64,000 bases of DNA from Clusia tigrina (Eukaryota; Arthropoda; Insecta; Diptera; Clusiidae). The notes beneath the pieces were generated by a model. It saw nothing but the letters and a program-made list of their open reading frames with translations. It searched no databases and was not told the DNA's origin. Below are positions 36,222 to 49,403 of the stretch, one piece after another; position 1 is the first letter of the stretch; every line of letters begins with the position of its first letter. Where the stretch lies: NCBI GenBank assembly GCA_920105625.2, contig OV050030.1, positions 182,408,315 through 182,472,314 on the forward strand, written 5' to 3'. A program made the translations under genes and the position numbers.

Positions 36222-39200
36222 CTAAATCCACTTTGTGGAGTTTAGGCATCTTAAAATATCTTTCGGTTTTACACCCGAGAGATCGGATAAACTTGCTAGG
36301 AAATAGTTTCCTAGTGTTCTATTTCTTGCGGCCGCCAGAGCCGGGCATTCGCAAAGGAAATGGATTAAGGTTTCCTTCTCTTCTGAATTTCCACAACTTC
36401 TACAATGGGTATTGTACGGTCTCTGCAATTTCTCTGCATGAGTACCCACGAGCCAGTGACCCGTAAAGGCCGCCGTGAGGCGGCTGGTATCCATGCGGTC
36501 CCTGTTTATGAGATCCCTAGATCTCGCTGTGTTAAAGACTGGCCAGGTCGCCCGGGATGTATTACATGTTGTAAGTGTCCTCCATCTAATGCCCGCTAAG
36601 GTAAGACAGTGCATGTAGATGCCCCTCTTAATCGCACCCATGTAAACAGGTACTAGTTCCACATGGGTTAGATCGAGAGAGGCTCCTCTGCGTGCCAATT
36701 CATCAGCCTTCTCATTTCCATCTATATTCCTGTGTCCGGGGACCCAGATGATTGTGATGTCAGCATGGTGACCTAGCGCCCTAAGTTCCTCCCTGCACTG
36801 TCTGACCAGTTTGGAGTTGATGGTGTTTGATTGTAGGGCTTTTATGGCAGCCTGGCTGTCCACAAAAATAGCAACCGTGCTCCTCTGCCCTTCTCTAAAG
36901 TGGTGGGTGATCTGCCGACATGCCTCGCTGATCGCGAGTACTTCCGCCTGAAAAACTGTAGCTGTATCGAGTAGGCGTGTACAGTAGTTAATGTTAGCGT
37001 GCGGAGAAAAAACCCCCGCCCCAATGCCCAGGTCCATTTTGGACCCGTCCGTATAAATGGGTATATCGTACTCCATTTGGAGTTTCCTTTTCGAACACAA
37101 TTTTCTTGAGGGAAATCTAACCTTGAAGTCCTTTTTGAAGTCCAGTTGTGGTACTATGTAATCTGTCGTCGTTTGTGTTAATTCCCTCGGCACTGTGTAT
37201 AGCACCTTACCATGACCGTACGTTCGCTCAGACCAGCAGTTTGTCGCTTTTAACCTTAGCGCACTGTTGCAGGCTACGTTCTTAATGTACAGGTCGATAG
37301 GGAGGATGTGTAGCAATACGTTGAGTGCCTCCGCTGAACATGTTCTCAGGCTCCCTACAATGCCATCGGCAGCTGTTCTTTGAACTCTACTAAGTCTCTG
37401 AACGTTATAGCCCTTGTCTAGAGCTGGCCACCTGACTATTGAACTGTAAGTTAGTATTGGACGCACGATTGCTTCGTACATCCAGTGAGTGATATGGGGG
37501 CGTAGTCCCCATTTTTTCCCAAACATTTTCTTGCATGCGTAGAAAGCTACGTGGGCTTTCCTGACCCGTAACTCTATATTGGTTTTCCAATTTAGCTTGG
37601 GGTCCAGGATAACTCCTTAGTATTTCGCTTTCTCCGCTAGCTTTAGCTGTTGCCCGTTAAGTGTCGGAAGCTTAAAGATCGGAATCTTGGTCTTGTTAGT
37701 GAAAAGTATCAGTTCTGTCTTTACTGGATTCACACTAGTCCACATCCTGTGACTCAAGAATTCAGTTTGTCCAGCCCCTTTTGCATAATATCACTTATTA
37801 CACAGGGGAACATGCCTGATACAGCTACTACATCGTCCGCGTATGCTACCGTCTTAACCCCCATTGAATCTAGTATGCCGAGGATGTTGTCAATTACCAA
37901 TAGCCACAATAAGGGTGAAATCACCCCACCTTGTGGTGTTCCTCTACTGACGTGTTTGACGAGAACCGTGTTACCCAGCTCAGACTGAATGACCCTAGTC
38001 CTAAGCATTGTAACTATCCACTCCCTAGGAACTTCCTCAACCCCTACCCTGGTGAGAGAGTCCAGAATTGCTTTGTTACCAACGTTGTTAAAAGTCCCCT
38101 CTATGTCCAGAAAGGCCGCCAACGTGTACTGCTTATGGTGGATTGTCTTTTATACTGATAGAATTACCTCATGTAAAGCTGTTTCCGTAGATTTACCCCT
38201 GAGATATGCGTGTTGTGACTTCGAGAGGGCAAACTGATCCACTGTATGCCTAAGGTGGATTTCCAAAGACCTCTCCATTGTTTTAAGAAGAAACGACGTA
38301 AGACTAATGGGTCTACAATCTTTTGCCGACTCATGCCCAATCTTCCCCGCTTTTGGGATGAAAACTACCTTTACCTTCCTCCAACTAAGGGGGATGTAGT
38401 TGAAGCGTATACATGCCTTATATATCCCCTTCAGCCATGGGATCACCACAACCTGTAACCTTTGCAGCATGATTGGGAAAATCCCATCCAAGTCCGGCGA
38501 TTTGTAAGGCAAGAAACAGTTTATAGAGTGTTTGATTTTTTCGTCCGTGAATATCAGGTCACAAACCGGTGGCATCTGATTGCCCATAACGGGTAATTCA
38601 GATACATGCGCGGTATCTTTACAGTCTGGGGAGTGTGTTTGAAGTAAGAAATCAAGTGTTTCAGAAGATGTTTCCGTCCATGCACCATCCGCCTTTCTAA
38701 GGAAAGAGGGGCTGGTGTGTTCCTTGGACAGTATCTTGCTGAGTCTTGCTGAAGTAGAGGTAGCCTCAATTGATTCACAAAATTCTCTCCAGCCATTTTT
38801 CTTGGCTTCCCTGATAGATTTTTTTGTAAACTGTGAGACTCCCTATAACATTGGTTGAACAGTTTCCTGGTTCTCTTCCTGAGATCCGATAATTTTTTGG
38901 ACCACCATGGTGGAAGAGTTTTTCTACTTCTAGTGACGGGACAAGCGCACTTGTACTCTATATTAAGAGCTTCCTCAAGATTCCCCATTTTTTGTCTATC
39001 GTCTCAGTAGATTCAAATTTCATTGTGTTAGAAATTTTAAGTTTTGAGCTAGCTACCCTCGTAAAAGTATCCCACTTTATTCTCATGGGGTTTCTGTAAG
39101 CAATAGCATCTACGGTTTTCAAATTTACCTTGAAAACTATCGAACTATGGCCCGAGAAGGACTTCTTGTTGGATACCCTCCATTCTCCTACCTGGACTGA

Positions 39201-39491
39201 TGCGTCTTCTGAAATAAGAGTTAAATCTAGGACTTCTTCCCATCCAGCACATTTATTAGAGCTGGGGAAGGAAAATGTGGGAGTATTCCCTCTGTTACAT
39301 ACTGTAAGGTTCGAAATATTTATAAAGTTAAAAAGTGACTCACCCCTTTCATTATCCTCGGTGCTACCCCATAGCGTGTGCCTCGCGTTGGCGTCGCATC
39401 CCAGAAGGAGTGGGACATTTTTGGCAGCAGCATTGGTGACCAGGGTCGCTACCTCTTCCGGTGGTGCGTCACATGTTTGCTTTCTGGGCAC
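36222..39491 (-). pseudogene. LOA-type ORF2: endonuclease, RT, RNase H
   Basis: 39491-38958 is the C-terminal half of an AP-type endonuclease (LLLGCDANARHTLWGS, SGHSSIVFKV); its N-terminal half is missing. RT runs through SPDLDGIFPIMLQ, KDCRPISLTSFLLKTMER, FLDIEGTFNNV, RGTPQGGVISPLLW and AYADDVVAV (38587-37754), then HITHWMYEAIVRPIL. RNase H (37085-36650) keeps its acidic residues: YTDGSK, QAEVLA, VDSQAA, NEKADELA. The end has CRSCGNSEEKETLIHFLCECP, a CCHC-like tail, and stops at 36222. Breaks lie near 38860, 38560, 38140 (stop), 37750 and 37540-37620. Confidence 0.92.
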
Positions 39492-40436
39492 CTTCGTTCT
39501 TGATGATAGCCCAGTCTTTCATTGGCATTTTGGGGTTTTGCCGCTGTAATAGCTGGAGCACCTTCCTGTCCTCGAGCTTCAGTATGGGTAGCCAAATACG
39601 GGCTCTCGGTCGTCTTGGGATATCCCCGGCTGTTATCAGCTTAAGCCTTAAGCCTTCCCATGCTTCGCTAATCTTAGCTATGCACTTGCCGAGGAGTTCC
39701 TTCGACGGCCGATCGTCGCACCTGAACACCCTGCATCCCCGTACCACATTGGATGAGTCGAAGCCAGAGGGAGAAGCATCCGCATTGGACAAGAGGTGTT
39801 CCATCACCATCTCTGCCAATTTGGATTCAAGCTCCCCCCATTTCTCCTGGACTTTCTTCCCCCCCTTGCTTATATCGTCGATGAGCGCCACATGTAGCTC
39901 ATCCCTAGCCACTTCGTTGTATGGTCGCCTTGTGCTCGTCGATGGACCCTCTGTAGGTGTGGATGTTTTGGCGACCTTGTGCCTTTTTGAAGCCGAAAAC
40001 GTCACATCCTGTGACCTGTTTCGCTTCGTCGCCTTTTCTGGGAGGGAGATTTGGTACTGCTCGTACTCATCGACAGCAGTTTGGTACTTGGCCTTGTCCG
40101 CCTGGTCAAACTCATGTACCGACCCTTCCGCCTCATTCTTAGCAATTTTGCTTAGGATGAAGAGAGCTTTCTGGTACCGGTTTTTCCAGGCCGCTGCCTC
40201 GGACTCGGAAAGTCCTTCTTCGCCGCTACCGACATGTTTGTTTTTGTTAGTGTTGTTGTTGTTGCACTGCTTGTGCTAGCAGTGGGTTCACTGTTTGCCG
40301 ACGTGCTCTTGCCATCGTCGGCTTCCATGGTCTCCTGACAGGAGGCCAGCAACTCATCCTCTGAGTGCGTGGTGCAAAGCACCGGGGTGGTTTTTATGTG
40401 TTTTTTTCTTTGTATTTGTTTTTCCATCTTTTTCAT
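39469..40436 (-). pseudogene. LOA-type ORF1, frameshifted and truncated
   Basis: The likely start is MKKMEKQIQRKKH at 40436, with a Ser/Thr-rich low-complexity N-terminus to about 40152. A frameshift leads into 40005-39469, with SPSGFDSSNVVRGC, KCIAKISEAWEGLRLK and ARIWLPILKLEDRKVLQLLQ. That last block is the conserved domain (DUF4780-like) of LOA-group ORF1, expected to bind RNA. No zinc knuckle is seen. The frame ends right where mid-endonuclease sequence begins, indicating a deletion across the ORF1/ORF2 border. Confidence 0.8.
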
Positions 40437-40829
40437 ACGACTGCCCTCCCCCGAAGGCTTGGCCAGTCAAGGATTTTTTGAGGGAAATGGCGGTCCTCCG
40501 TGCCAGATCCCTATGCCACGGTAAGGCCACAGTTACTCCCCGATGCGGCCTGTCTTCGGAGAGGCGCCGTTCGAATACAGTCTACGCGGATAACCCCCTG
40601 ACTGCAAAACCCATCCAATAGGCACGGAATCGCATAACACCCTGGATTATGGGGGAAATGTTTATTGACTCTACAGTCTAGATCCGTTGTGTTCAGTAAG
40701 TGGCAGGGTCACCTCGAGCAGGATGTGACTCATCGTCACGCACTAACGGTCTTGGTAGAGTATAGGCTAAGGATCCAACATAGGACTATAAAACGCATAT
40801 CACTACCCTAAGGACTACTCCCTTAACCC

Positions 40830-42830
40830 TAGAAGAAGGTATAGAAAGATTGAAAAAAACACCTTCTTGGAAGCAGCAAAGAAAGCAGGTTTTCGAATTA
40901 AATGGAAGAAATGTCAATTTTTGAAAGAATCCATAAAGTTTTTAGGTTTTGTTATCACAAATAGAACCATTTCAGTTTCAAATGACAAAATTAAGGCGGT
41001 TCAAGATTTTCCTAAACCGCAGACAAAGAAATCATTGGAAAGATTTTTGGGGTTAACATCATACCTTAGGCGATTTGTGAAAGAATATGCTCTCATCGCT
41101 AAACCATTGACTTGTTGAAAAGCGTCAGATCGGCGAACAAAACTGAACCGTTTGTTCTTAACGAAGAACAATGTCTAGCGTTTGAGGAATTGAAAAGTAA
41201 ACTAGTAAATTCACCAATTTTCAAACTGTTCAATCCTAACGCCCAAACGGAAGTCCATACAGATGCCTCGAAGCACAGGTATGGAGCCGTCTTGATGCAG
41301 AAGGACAGTGAAGACCAGTTATTTCACCCCGTACAGTACATGAGCAGGAAAACAACGGACACTGAGGAAAAATACTGTGCATACGAGTTAGAAGTACTAG
41401 CAATTATAAACGCGTTGAAAAAATGGCGAGTATATTTGCTAGGAACGAAGTTCAAAATCGTCACAGACTGTAACGCATTCACGATGAGAATGAGGAAAAG
41501 TGAGGTTCTAGTTCGAGTAGCACGTTGGGCGATGTATTTACAAGATTATGATTATGAAATCGAACACAGATCAGGAGCGCAGATGAAACATGTTGATGCT
41601 TTAAGCAGAGTATATTGTTTGTTAATCGAAGACTCACTAAAGTTCAGATTAAAAGAGGCACAAGCAACGGACAATTGGATTAAAGCTATCATTGAGGTGT
41701 TAAAAAACAGTACATACGAAGATTTTTATATGCAGAGAGGCATACTATTAAGAGACCCGAATAAAGAACTGTTAGTAGTACCAGAAGTTCTGCAGGAGGA
41801 AATCATTAGGTTGGCCCACAGACAAGGACATTTTGGTATTAAGAAAACTAGAGATCTAGTAGAACGCAATTATTTTGTACCGGATATTCAGAAATTCAAG
41901 AAAATTGAAAGAGTGGTAAAAGGGTGTATAGAGTGCATAGTGAGTGAGGCTAAACAAGGAAAAAAAGAGGGACTGTTGACACCAATCGAGAAAGCTCAAG
42001 AACCCCTTGGCACTTATCACATCGATCATTTAGGTCCTATGATAGAAACGAAGAAGAAATATAATCATATTTTTGTGGTAGTAGACGTATTTTCGAAATT
42101 TGTATAGCTTTATCCTACGAAGTCAACGGGAACGGACGAAGTCATTGAAGAATTACAGAAACAAGCAGTGATTTTTGGTAACCCGAGACGAATAGTCAGT
42201 GATAGAGGAACGGCCTTTACTTCCAATAAGTTCAAACACTACTGTGACCAAGAAGGGATACAACTTTTACACATAGCGACAGGTGTACCTAGAGGGAACG
42301 GTCAGGTCGAACGCATGCACAAAGTGATCACTCCAATGTTAACCAAATTGAGCCACAACGATCCCAAGGTTTGGTATAGTTATGTGGACAAGGTTCAGCA
42401 GGTTATAAACAGCACAGCTCCAAGAAGAACCAAAATTCCTCCATTCATAATTTTGACAGGGGTAGAAATGAGAGTACACATTAGCCAGGACATACAACAA
42501 CATTTAAACGAATTTACATTAGAATTGTTCAACATGGAAAGACAGACATTGAGAAATGAGGCGCAAGAAAATATAAACAAAATTCAACAGGAGAATCGTC
42601 AGTCATACAATAAGAACCGCAAGAAAGAACCTGAGTATGAAATAGGAGACCTAGTGGCAATCAAAAGAACCCAATTCGGAACAGGTCTGAAATTTAAAAT
42701 CAAATTCTTCGGCCCATATAAAATAATAACTAAAAAGAAACATGGCAGGTTCGAAGTTGAAAAATGTAGGCGAACAAGAAGGACCATAATGAACAACGAC
42801 AGAGGCAGAATTCATGAAAAAGTGGAATAG
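40830..42830 (+). pseudogene. pol: Gypsy pol 3' part: RT end, RNase H, integrase
   Basis: RT resumes with FRIKWKKCQFLKESIKFLGF and ERFLGLTSYLRRFVKEYA. A frameshift near 41115 enters RNase H (HTDASKHRYGAVLMQ, VTDCNAF, HVDALSR). The integrase zinc site is complete (H-x-GHFGIKKT...GCIEC, about 41815-41940). The core has HIDHLGP, VSDRGTAF and GNGQVERMHK. A TAG at 42105-42107 splits the core, after FSKFV. The C-terminus ends at 42830 with a basic tail. Apart from that stop, the integrase looks intact. Confidence 0.9.
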
Positions 42831-42865
42831 TTCATTCGGGTCGAATGAAGAGTAGGATGGCCGAA

Positions 42866-43268
<403 letters not shown>

Positions 43269-43272
43269 TCGT

Positions 43273-43762
43273 TGTTTGTACCTGCTCCACCGCCCAATTC
43301 CCAGCACCAATGCCCGCTCGTGAACGCAGAATAAGCAGTACACCCGATGAACGGATATACAGCGTGTGAAGCCTCATCAGCATTTCCGTACACGTGCGGG
43401 CTAAAGTATTAATTTGCCCCACGTACGCGCAAACGCTGGTGCCTTGCACATAATTGCAGACACCACAAATATATATATTTCTGTAACATAATCAAAATTA
43501 TAATATAAATTCAATCAATTTATAAAAAAAAATTGAGATATACTTTTGAAGTCAACCATTCAACAGTGTTTTCTTTGTCGCCACTTTCAACCACAAGGTT
43601 AATGCAAAATTAATACTTGATTATCCACTACACTTTTTCGGTACTGTACCCAAAGAGATATCAGACTTCAGTATTGTACTTGAAGTCATCATCACGATCC
43701 TTCGGTATTGCACCCAAGGAATCGGCAACCGATTAGTAAACCAACTAATCGGTATAGAAACA
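43273..43762 (+). repeat. 5' LTR of BEL/Pao element
   Basis: TGTTTGTACCTGCTCC at the start and AGAAACA at the end. The first 17 bp recur at 51284-51300 after the polypurine tract, which defines the LTR start. Confidence 0.87.
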
Positions 43763-43765
43763 TTT

Positions 43766-43810
43766 TGGAGGCCCCGGCGAGATTCGAACTCACGATCTCC
43801 TGTTTACCAC
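43766..43810 (+). other. Primer-binding site extended into a half-tRNA-Thr complement
   Basis: TGGAGGCCCCGGCGAGATTC starts 3 bp after the LTR, and the match to the complement of tRNA-Thr does not stop at the usual 18 nt. It runs on through the T arm (its stem strands GTGAG and CTCGC pair), the variable region, the 3' side of the anticodon stem (CCTGT) and the loop, to the anticodon. There the plus strand reads ACC where the gene-encoded AGU anticodon would give ACT. The sequence is antisense to the tRNA and only half a tRNA, so it is not a tRNA gene. Confidence 0.8.
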
Positions 43811-43828
43811 AAGGCGAGATTCTGAGGG

Positions 43829-45283
43829 ATGGCGCATCACCAAGAAACAATTGAGCAGTTGGACAAGTTGACCAGGGCACAGTATGAAGTGGGCTCGGCA
43901 ATAGAGCAACTGGTGAGCAACTTTAAAGAGGACACACAAGACCGTAAAACCATCGAATATGCCAGTAAACGCATGAAGACTCTGAAGGAGGCATGGTCTA
44001 CGTTCGAACATCAACATCATCTCGTACTCGAGCTAGACGAAGTTAATCATGAGTACGTCAAACAGGATTATAGACGCAACGTAGCAAACCTCTACGACTG
44101 GCTGTTCATCAAATTACAGCACATCATCAATGAGGAAGGAGAAAAGCGTAAAACGCCAGTGCAACTTGAAGTTCCCTTCCACGTCCATCAAGGAGGCTCT
44201 AACCGCAAGGACAGCACACCGCGAACCAGCCATCAGGAAGGCGATGGACTCTTAGCCCTAGTACGGCAGCAAAAGGCGTTGGTGCGTGCAACTTCTCGAG
44301 TCATTGGGGATGTGCACTCGGAAACGGATCAGTCACATCCACCAGTGTACTATGATATCAAAACAAAACTATTGATATGTTACCACGATAATCTGGTGCA
44401 AAATAACCAATGGATATGGCAACGAACAAACCTGGCGGAAATTGATGGTTATGATGCGGACAAATTCTTCGAGATCGAAGATGCGCTTCAAAACGTACTC
44501 ATTAAGTTACGACAACATATTCCAGTCAGTACACCGAGCAACTCCACGCCAATCCACACCATACCACAGGCATTAAATGAGCATTTGCCTAAAGTTACCT
44601 TGCCAGTTTTTGACGGTAGCTATTCAACGTGGATACCATTTCGCGATTTGTATGTTAAGATGATACATACTCAGCCAATAAGCAACACGCAAAAAATGTT
44701 TTACTTGGCTGCCAACGTAACCGGAGAAGCTAAAGCACTCATCGGTCACTTGCCAGCATGCGAGGAAAACTATGACGCAGCCTGGCAAATCTTGTGCGAT
44801 AGGTTTGACAATAAACGCAAATTGGTTAAAACTATCTATAGCAAGCTGTTTAATATAAAGAATGCTAGCAGTGAAATGGGCTCAACGCTTAAAACTATAC
44901 ACGATGCAGCCAAGGAATGCATTTACGCGTTAAAAAGCCAAGGAGTTCCCGTAGATAGCTTCCACACAATTTTGGAGTATCTTTTATTGCAGAAGTTAGA
45001 TAAAACGTCAAGATCCGAGTATGAACTGACGCTAGATCAGCCTCAGGAGTTCCAACCCATTGACCGCCTATTGAAATTCTTAGAAAAACGTTTTCAATCA
45101 TGTGACCGAGACCGAGAACCACAACACATAATTATCAACAATAAATCGACAAACGCGAAGTATCATTCAACGCTATTCTCAGCAACCAAGGCCGCAACGG
45201 GCTGCCTCGTATGCAAAGGCAATCACCAACTTTTGCATCCGCACAATTCTTGGCGAAAACGCCGCATCAGCGTTTTGATATAA
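43829..45283 (+). pseudogene. gag: BEL/Pao gag, frameshifted near its end
   Basis: ATG 43829 starts MAHHQETIEQLDKLTRAQYE. Residues 1-110 are alpha-helical and charged; 150-250 a linker. From about 252 the DUF1759-type core reads LPKVTLPVFDGSYSTWIPFRD, with EAKALIGHLP and YDAAWQILCDRFDN. The capsid region runs to about 430. Near codon 460 (about 45215) the frame shifts into the pol frame with a Cys motif (CLVCKGNHQ). A shift here might be programmed, but BEL elements usually have one gag-pol ORF, so a mutation is likelier. The protein packages element RNA. Confidence 0.85.
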
Positions 45284-48200
45284 TTAAACAACACAAGTTA
45301 TGTGCGAATTGTATGAAAAATGGTCATACAACGAAAATTTGTTCAATGAGAGGATGCACCAAATGCAACAAGCAGCACAACTCATTAGTGCATTTTGATC
45401 AACAGCCAGCTAAGGGCCCTTCCAATAACTCGGGTCAGTCCAGTCAAGGGTCATCTCAGACACTCACAACATTCGTAAGTGAGCCTACCGTGGAGTTACA
45501 TAGCTATACCAGTGCCATAGAAAAACTACTCACCACTTCATTAGTGTCCCCGGTCAATCGTGCGGGCGTGAAACATGTGCTGTTGAGCACTGTCGTCTTA
45601 AAAGTCAATGACTTCCGTGGCAATGAATTTCAATGCCGTGCAATTTTGGACGGCGGTTCGCAGACAAACTACATTACGGACAGGTTGGCAAAGAAGCTCG
45701 GATTACCAACACAATACAGTCCGCAGTACTTTGATGGAATTGGGGAAATTCAACAACGCGCTACTCACCGAGCCAACATTAAACTTGAGTCACGATTGAC
45801 TAGTTACTCAGCCCGAATTGAAGTTGTCATACTGCCAAAAATTACACATCCGCTGCCAACACAGAGTTTCGACGTGACAGCCTGGCCTATTCCTAAAAAT
45901 ATTCAATTGGCTGATCCGGAGTTTAATCAATCAGGTCCAATTGACATTCTTATAGGCAACGAATGTTATCTGGAATTGCTAGTAGTCGGCCAAATCAAAT
46001 TGGGAACCGGACTCCCCAAATTGCAAAACACCGTATTCGGATGGGTGCTTGGTGGACACATCACAGTTCCATCAACAGCTGAAACTACGTTCTGCGGTAT
46101 TGGAGTTACGAATGAAGATGAATCATTAACCCAACAGCTCGAGCGTTTCTGGCAGCTAGAAGAATTTGACACCAACAGCCCGCCGCTAACAGCGATAGAA
46201 AGAACTTGCGAAGCATTTTTCAACCAAACGGTGTGTCGAGCAGCGAACGGACAGTTCGTTGTGCGCTTGCCTTTCGTTGATAACGCAAGCCCTCTTGGAG
46301 ACTCGAAAGCTATCGCATTACAACGCTTTTACGCCATCGAACGTAAATTGCAAAGAAACCCCGTCATCTAAATGCAGTATACGGCCTTCATGGAGGAATA
46401 CCTGCGGCTAGGTCACATGGAAGAAGTTAGCGGAAGCATAAACCGACCCCACTACTTCTTACCTCACCACTGCGTTCTAAAGCCAGACAGCACCACCACA
46501 AAGTTATGTGTCGTGTTCGACGCATCAATGAAGACGTCAACAAATGTATCATTGAACAATGTGCTACTACCAGGTCCAAAACTTTTTGAAGACTTATTTG
46601 CGGTTCTTTTGAGATTTCGAGTACGCAGATATGTTTTTACAGCAGATATCGAGAAAATGTACAGACAAATTATCGTGAACGAAGCTGACCGCAAGCATCA
46701 ACTAATCTTGTGGAGGAACACGCCAAGCGAACCTCTGAAAAGTTACCAATTAAACACAGTGACTTATGGACTCACATCGGCACCATATTTGGCGATAAAA
46801 TGTCTACGCATATTAGCCAAGGAACATAGCACACAATATCCGCACGGCTCCAGATGCTTACAACGAGATTTTTATGTGGACGATGTTATGAGTGGAGCCG
46901 ACACGTTAGCAGAAGCCTTGCTCGTACAGGAGGAATTGAACTCCCTCACCAAGTCAGCAGGTTTTAAGTTGAGGAAATGGTGTGCGAGTAATAAAACACT
47001 GTTAACGAACATCAACGCAGAGGATCGAGCAATCCAATTGAATTTTGACAACGATAGTTTTACCATCACAACGCTTGGTTTAACGTGGCAACCTGGGACT
47101 GATTACTTCCTAATAAGGACCAAATGGAGCACAACAGCCAAAATAACGAAACGCAAAGTACTGTCGGACATCGCGCATATTTTCGATCCAATAGGTTTTT
47201 TGTCACCAGTTGTCTCATGTGCAAAAATATTCATGAAATCGCTGTGGCGTCTAAAATTAAGCTGGGACGAAGCACTCCCTATGGACTTGCATACCTTCTG
47301 GAGCCAGTTTAGAGAAAACATCCAGGAACTTGAGAACTTGCAAATTCCACGCTACGTATTTGCAACCACAAACGACAATGTGCATCAGAGAGAATTACAC
47401 GCTTTTGCCGATGCATCCGAGCAGACCTATGGCGCTGTTATTTATGCAAGGTCGATAAAAACAGGTGGATCTGTGAGCGTTCAGCTGTTGTGTTCTAGAT
47501 CAAATACTACACCACCAAAACAACAAACGCTCCCTCGGCTGGAGCTCTGTGCTGAACGGTTAGCAGCCCAGTTATTGGACAGGGTAAAACATATTTTACA
47601 ATGGACAGGCGAATGCTTTCTGTGGTCTGACTCTGAAGTGACGCTAGCCTGGATCTCTGCCAGTTCGTCTTCCTATCACACCTTTGTGGCAAATCGAGTG
47701 GCAGCTATTCAAGAAGTAACGGTGAAGCAACAATGGCGTCACGTACCTACAGACAAAAACCCGGTAGACATAATCTCACGAGGTATCAACCCAGGTCAAT
47801 TCAAACATCAAGGCATGTGGTTTTATGGACCATTGTTTCTATACGGACCACCGTCATCGTGGCCAGCGGCATCAGCCAATTCAACCACAGAATTAGAGAA
47901 GAGACAGGTATGTCTTACTACGTCATACCGTCGTTTACTTCAATTATTCATCATCGAAATTCATGGACACATCTTCAAAGAGTCACCGCATATGCACTTC
48001 GATTCATTAAAAATTGTCATAATGTGCCAGTTCAAACATCCATCGACCTCGACGCAGAAGAAATTAAAGGTGCTACTCAGACTATAATCAAGGACCTGCA
48101 GAGACAAGCATTCAATCGTTAATATAAACTTCTCAAGCACAACAAACCAGTTGGAAGGGGGATGGGTGATCTTACACTATTTCTGGATAAAGACGACATT

Positions 48201-49403
48201 ATGCGGGTAGGAGGATGATTAGCAAATTCAGCCCTACCACATGAAGCAAAATATCAAGCCCTATTGCCATATCGGAGTGATATCACTAAAATATTGATGA
48301 CACACATCCACATTGATAACAAGCATGTTGGCACAGCAGGTCTAGTAGCAGCGACACGGGAAGCTTATTGGCCGGTTAATGCGAAAACAATAGCAAGATC
48401 AATCGTGAAAAACTGTGTATTTTGCACTAAAGCTATTCCGAAGCCATTGCTGCAACTCATGGGACAGTTACCTGCATCGCGGGTTCAACCAAAGAAACCC
48501 TTCACTCACGCTGGAGTCGATTTTTGTGGGCCATTTAAATTTCATTACAATCAAAGGGGAAAGACGCCACAAAAGTGTTATGTGGCGATATTTTGTTGCT
48601 TTGCAACTAAGGCGGTACACATTGAAGTAGTAAGCAACCTTACGACCAACGCCTTTATCGGAGCCTTGGAGAGGTTTGTGAGCCGAAAAGGGAACTGTCG
48701 GCATCTTCATTGTGACAACGCGACTAATTTCGTAGGAGCACGAAATCAATTGAGACAGATTGCGGACATCGTCCACAACGTAGATACCAAATCACAGCTG
48801 ATGAAATTCTGCGCACACAAGAGAATCGAGTTTCATTTCGCACCTGCTAAATCGCCATATTTTGGCGGCTTATGGGAAGCAGCGGTTAAATCGGCAAAGA
48901 ATCTATTTTACAAAAGTTTGTCCAATGCCCGATTAACATACGAAGAGTTAGAGACAGTTATGATTGAAATAGAAGCCATTCTTAACCCGCGGCCGCTGAC
49001 TCCTATGTCAGATGATCCACACGATTACGCAGCATTAACTCCAGGTCATTTCTTAACAGGTGCACCATTGACAAGTGTTGTCGACCAGCCCACTGAGAAT
49101 CTGAACATAAATTTACTGAAGCAGTGGGACTTAGTCACAAGGTTGAAACAAGAATTTTGGAGTCGGTGGAGTTAGGAGTATCTAAACCAACTCCAGCATC
49201 GCTACAAATGAAAGACCATGCGTCATAATTTACAGCCTGGTACAATGGTATTAATGAAGGAGAATAACTTGCCAGTTATTAAATGGCGGCTTGGTCGAGT
49301 AACTCAAACATTTCCTGGTGCTGACGGCCTAGTGCGAGTAGCGGAAATTCGAACTTCAACAGGCCTCACCAGAAGAGGCGTCCATTTACTCGCGCCATTA
49401 CCC
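45211..49403 (+). pseudogene. pol: BEL/Pao pol: protease, RT, RNase H, integrase
   Basis: 45300-45400 has zinc-knuckle residues (CANCMKNGH, CTKCNKQH). Protease has ILDGGSQTNYI near 45645. A single nonsense codon at 46369 separates it from RT (46372-48087), with LCVVFDASM, TADIEKMYRQI and catalytic YVDD near 46868. The A17-type linker follows (DIAHIFDPIGFLSP), then RNase H (HAFADASEQTYGA, LPRLELCAE, WSDSEVTLAWI). A frameshift lies near 47870. Integrase (48100-49175) has HIHIDNKHVG...CVFC, AGVDFCGP, HCDNATNFVG and GLWEAAVKSAK; stops near 48219 and 49173 interrupt it. The C-terminal domain continues from 49218 with MVLMKENNLPVIKWRLG. Confidence 0.9.

Larger units (their letters stand above)
36122..40829 (-). 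mobile_element. LOA-type non-LTR retrotransposon inserted in gypsy pol
   Basis: A 4.7-kb minus-strand element lies in gypsy RT between two copies of the 13-bp duplication TAGAAGAAGGTAT (36109-36121 and 40830-40842). ORF1 and ORF2 are present, with apurinic-type endonuclease, RT and RNase H. The 5' untranslated part is 40437-40829. The 3' end is not poly(A); it ends in an AACC-type repeat (36122-36140). A deletion at the ORF1/ORF2 boundary and several frameshifts make it inactive. Clade assignment rests on FLDIEG(A/T)F, RNase H after RT and the ORF1 type. Confidence 0.92.

Noticed and set aside
39461..40279. 272-codon plus-strand ORF
   Set aside because: Opposite-strand shadow of LOA ORF1; no motifs.
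43766..43810. Possible tRNA-Thr gene on the minus strand
   Set aside because: Only the 3' half of the tRNA is present, with no D arm, 5' acceptor strand or clear promoter boxes. It sits exactly at the BEL primer site.
45211..45283. Programmed gag-pol frameshift in the BEL element
   Set aside because: BEL elements usually encode gag-pol in one frame, and no clear slippery site plus structure is visible; a mutation is simpler.
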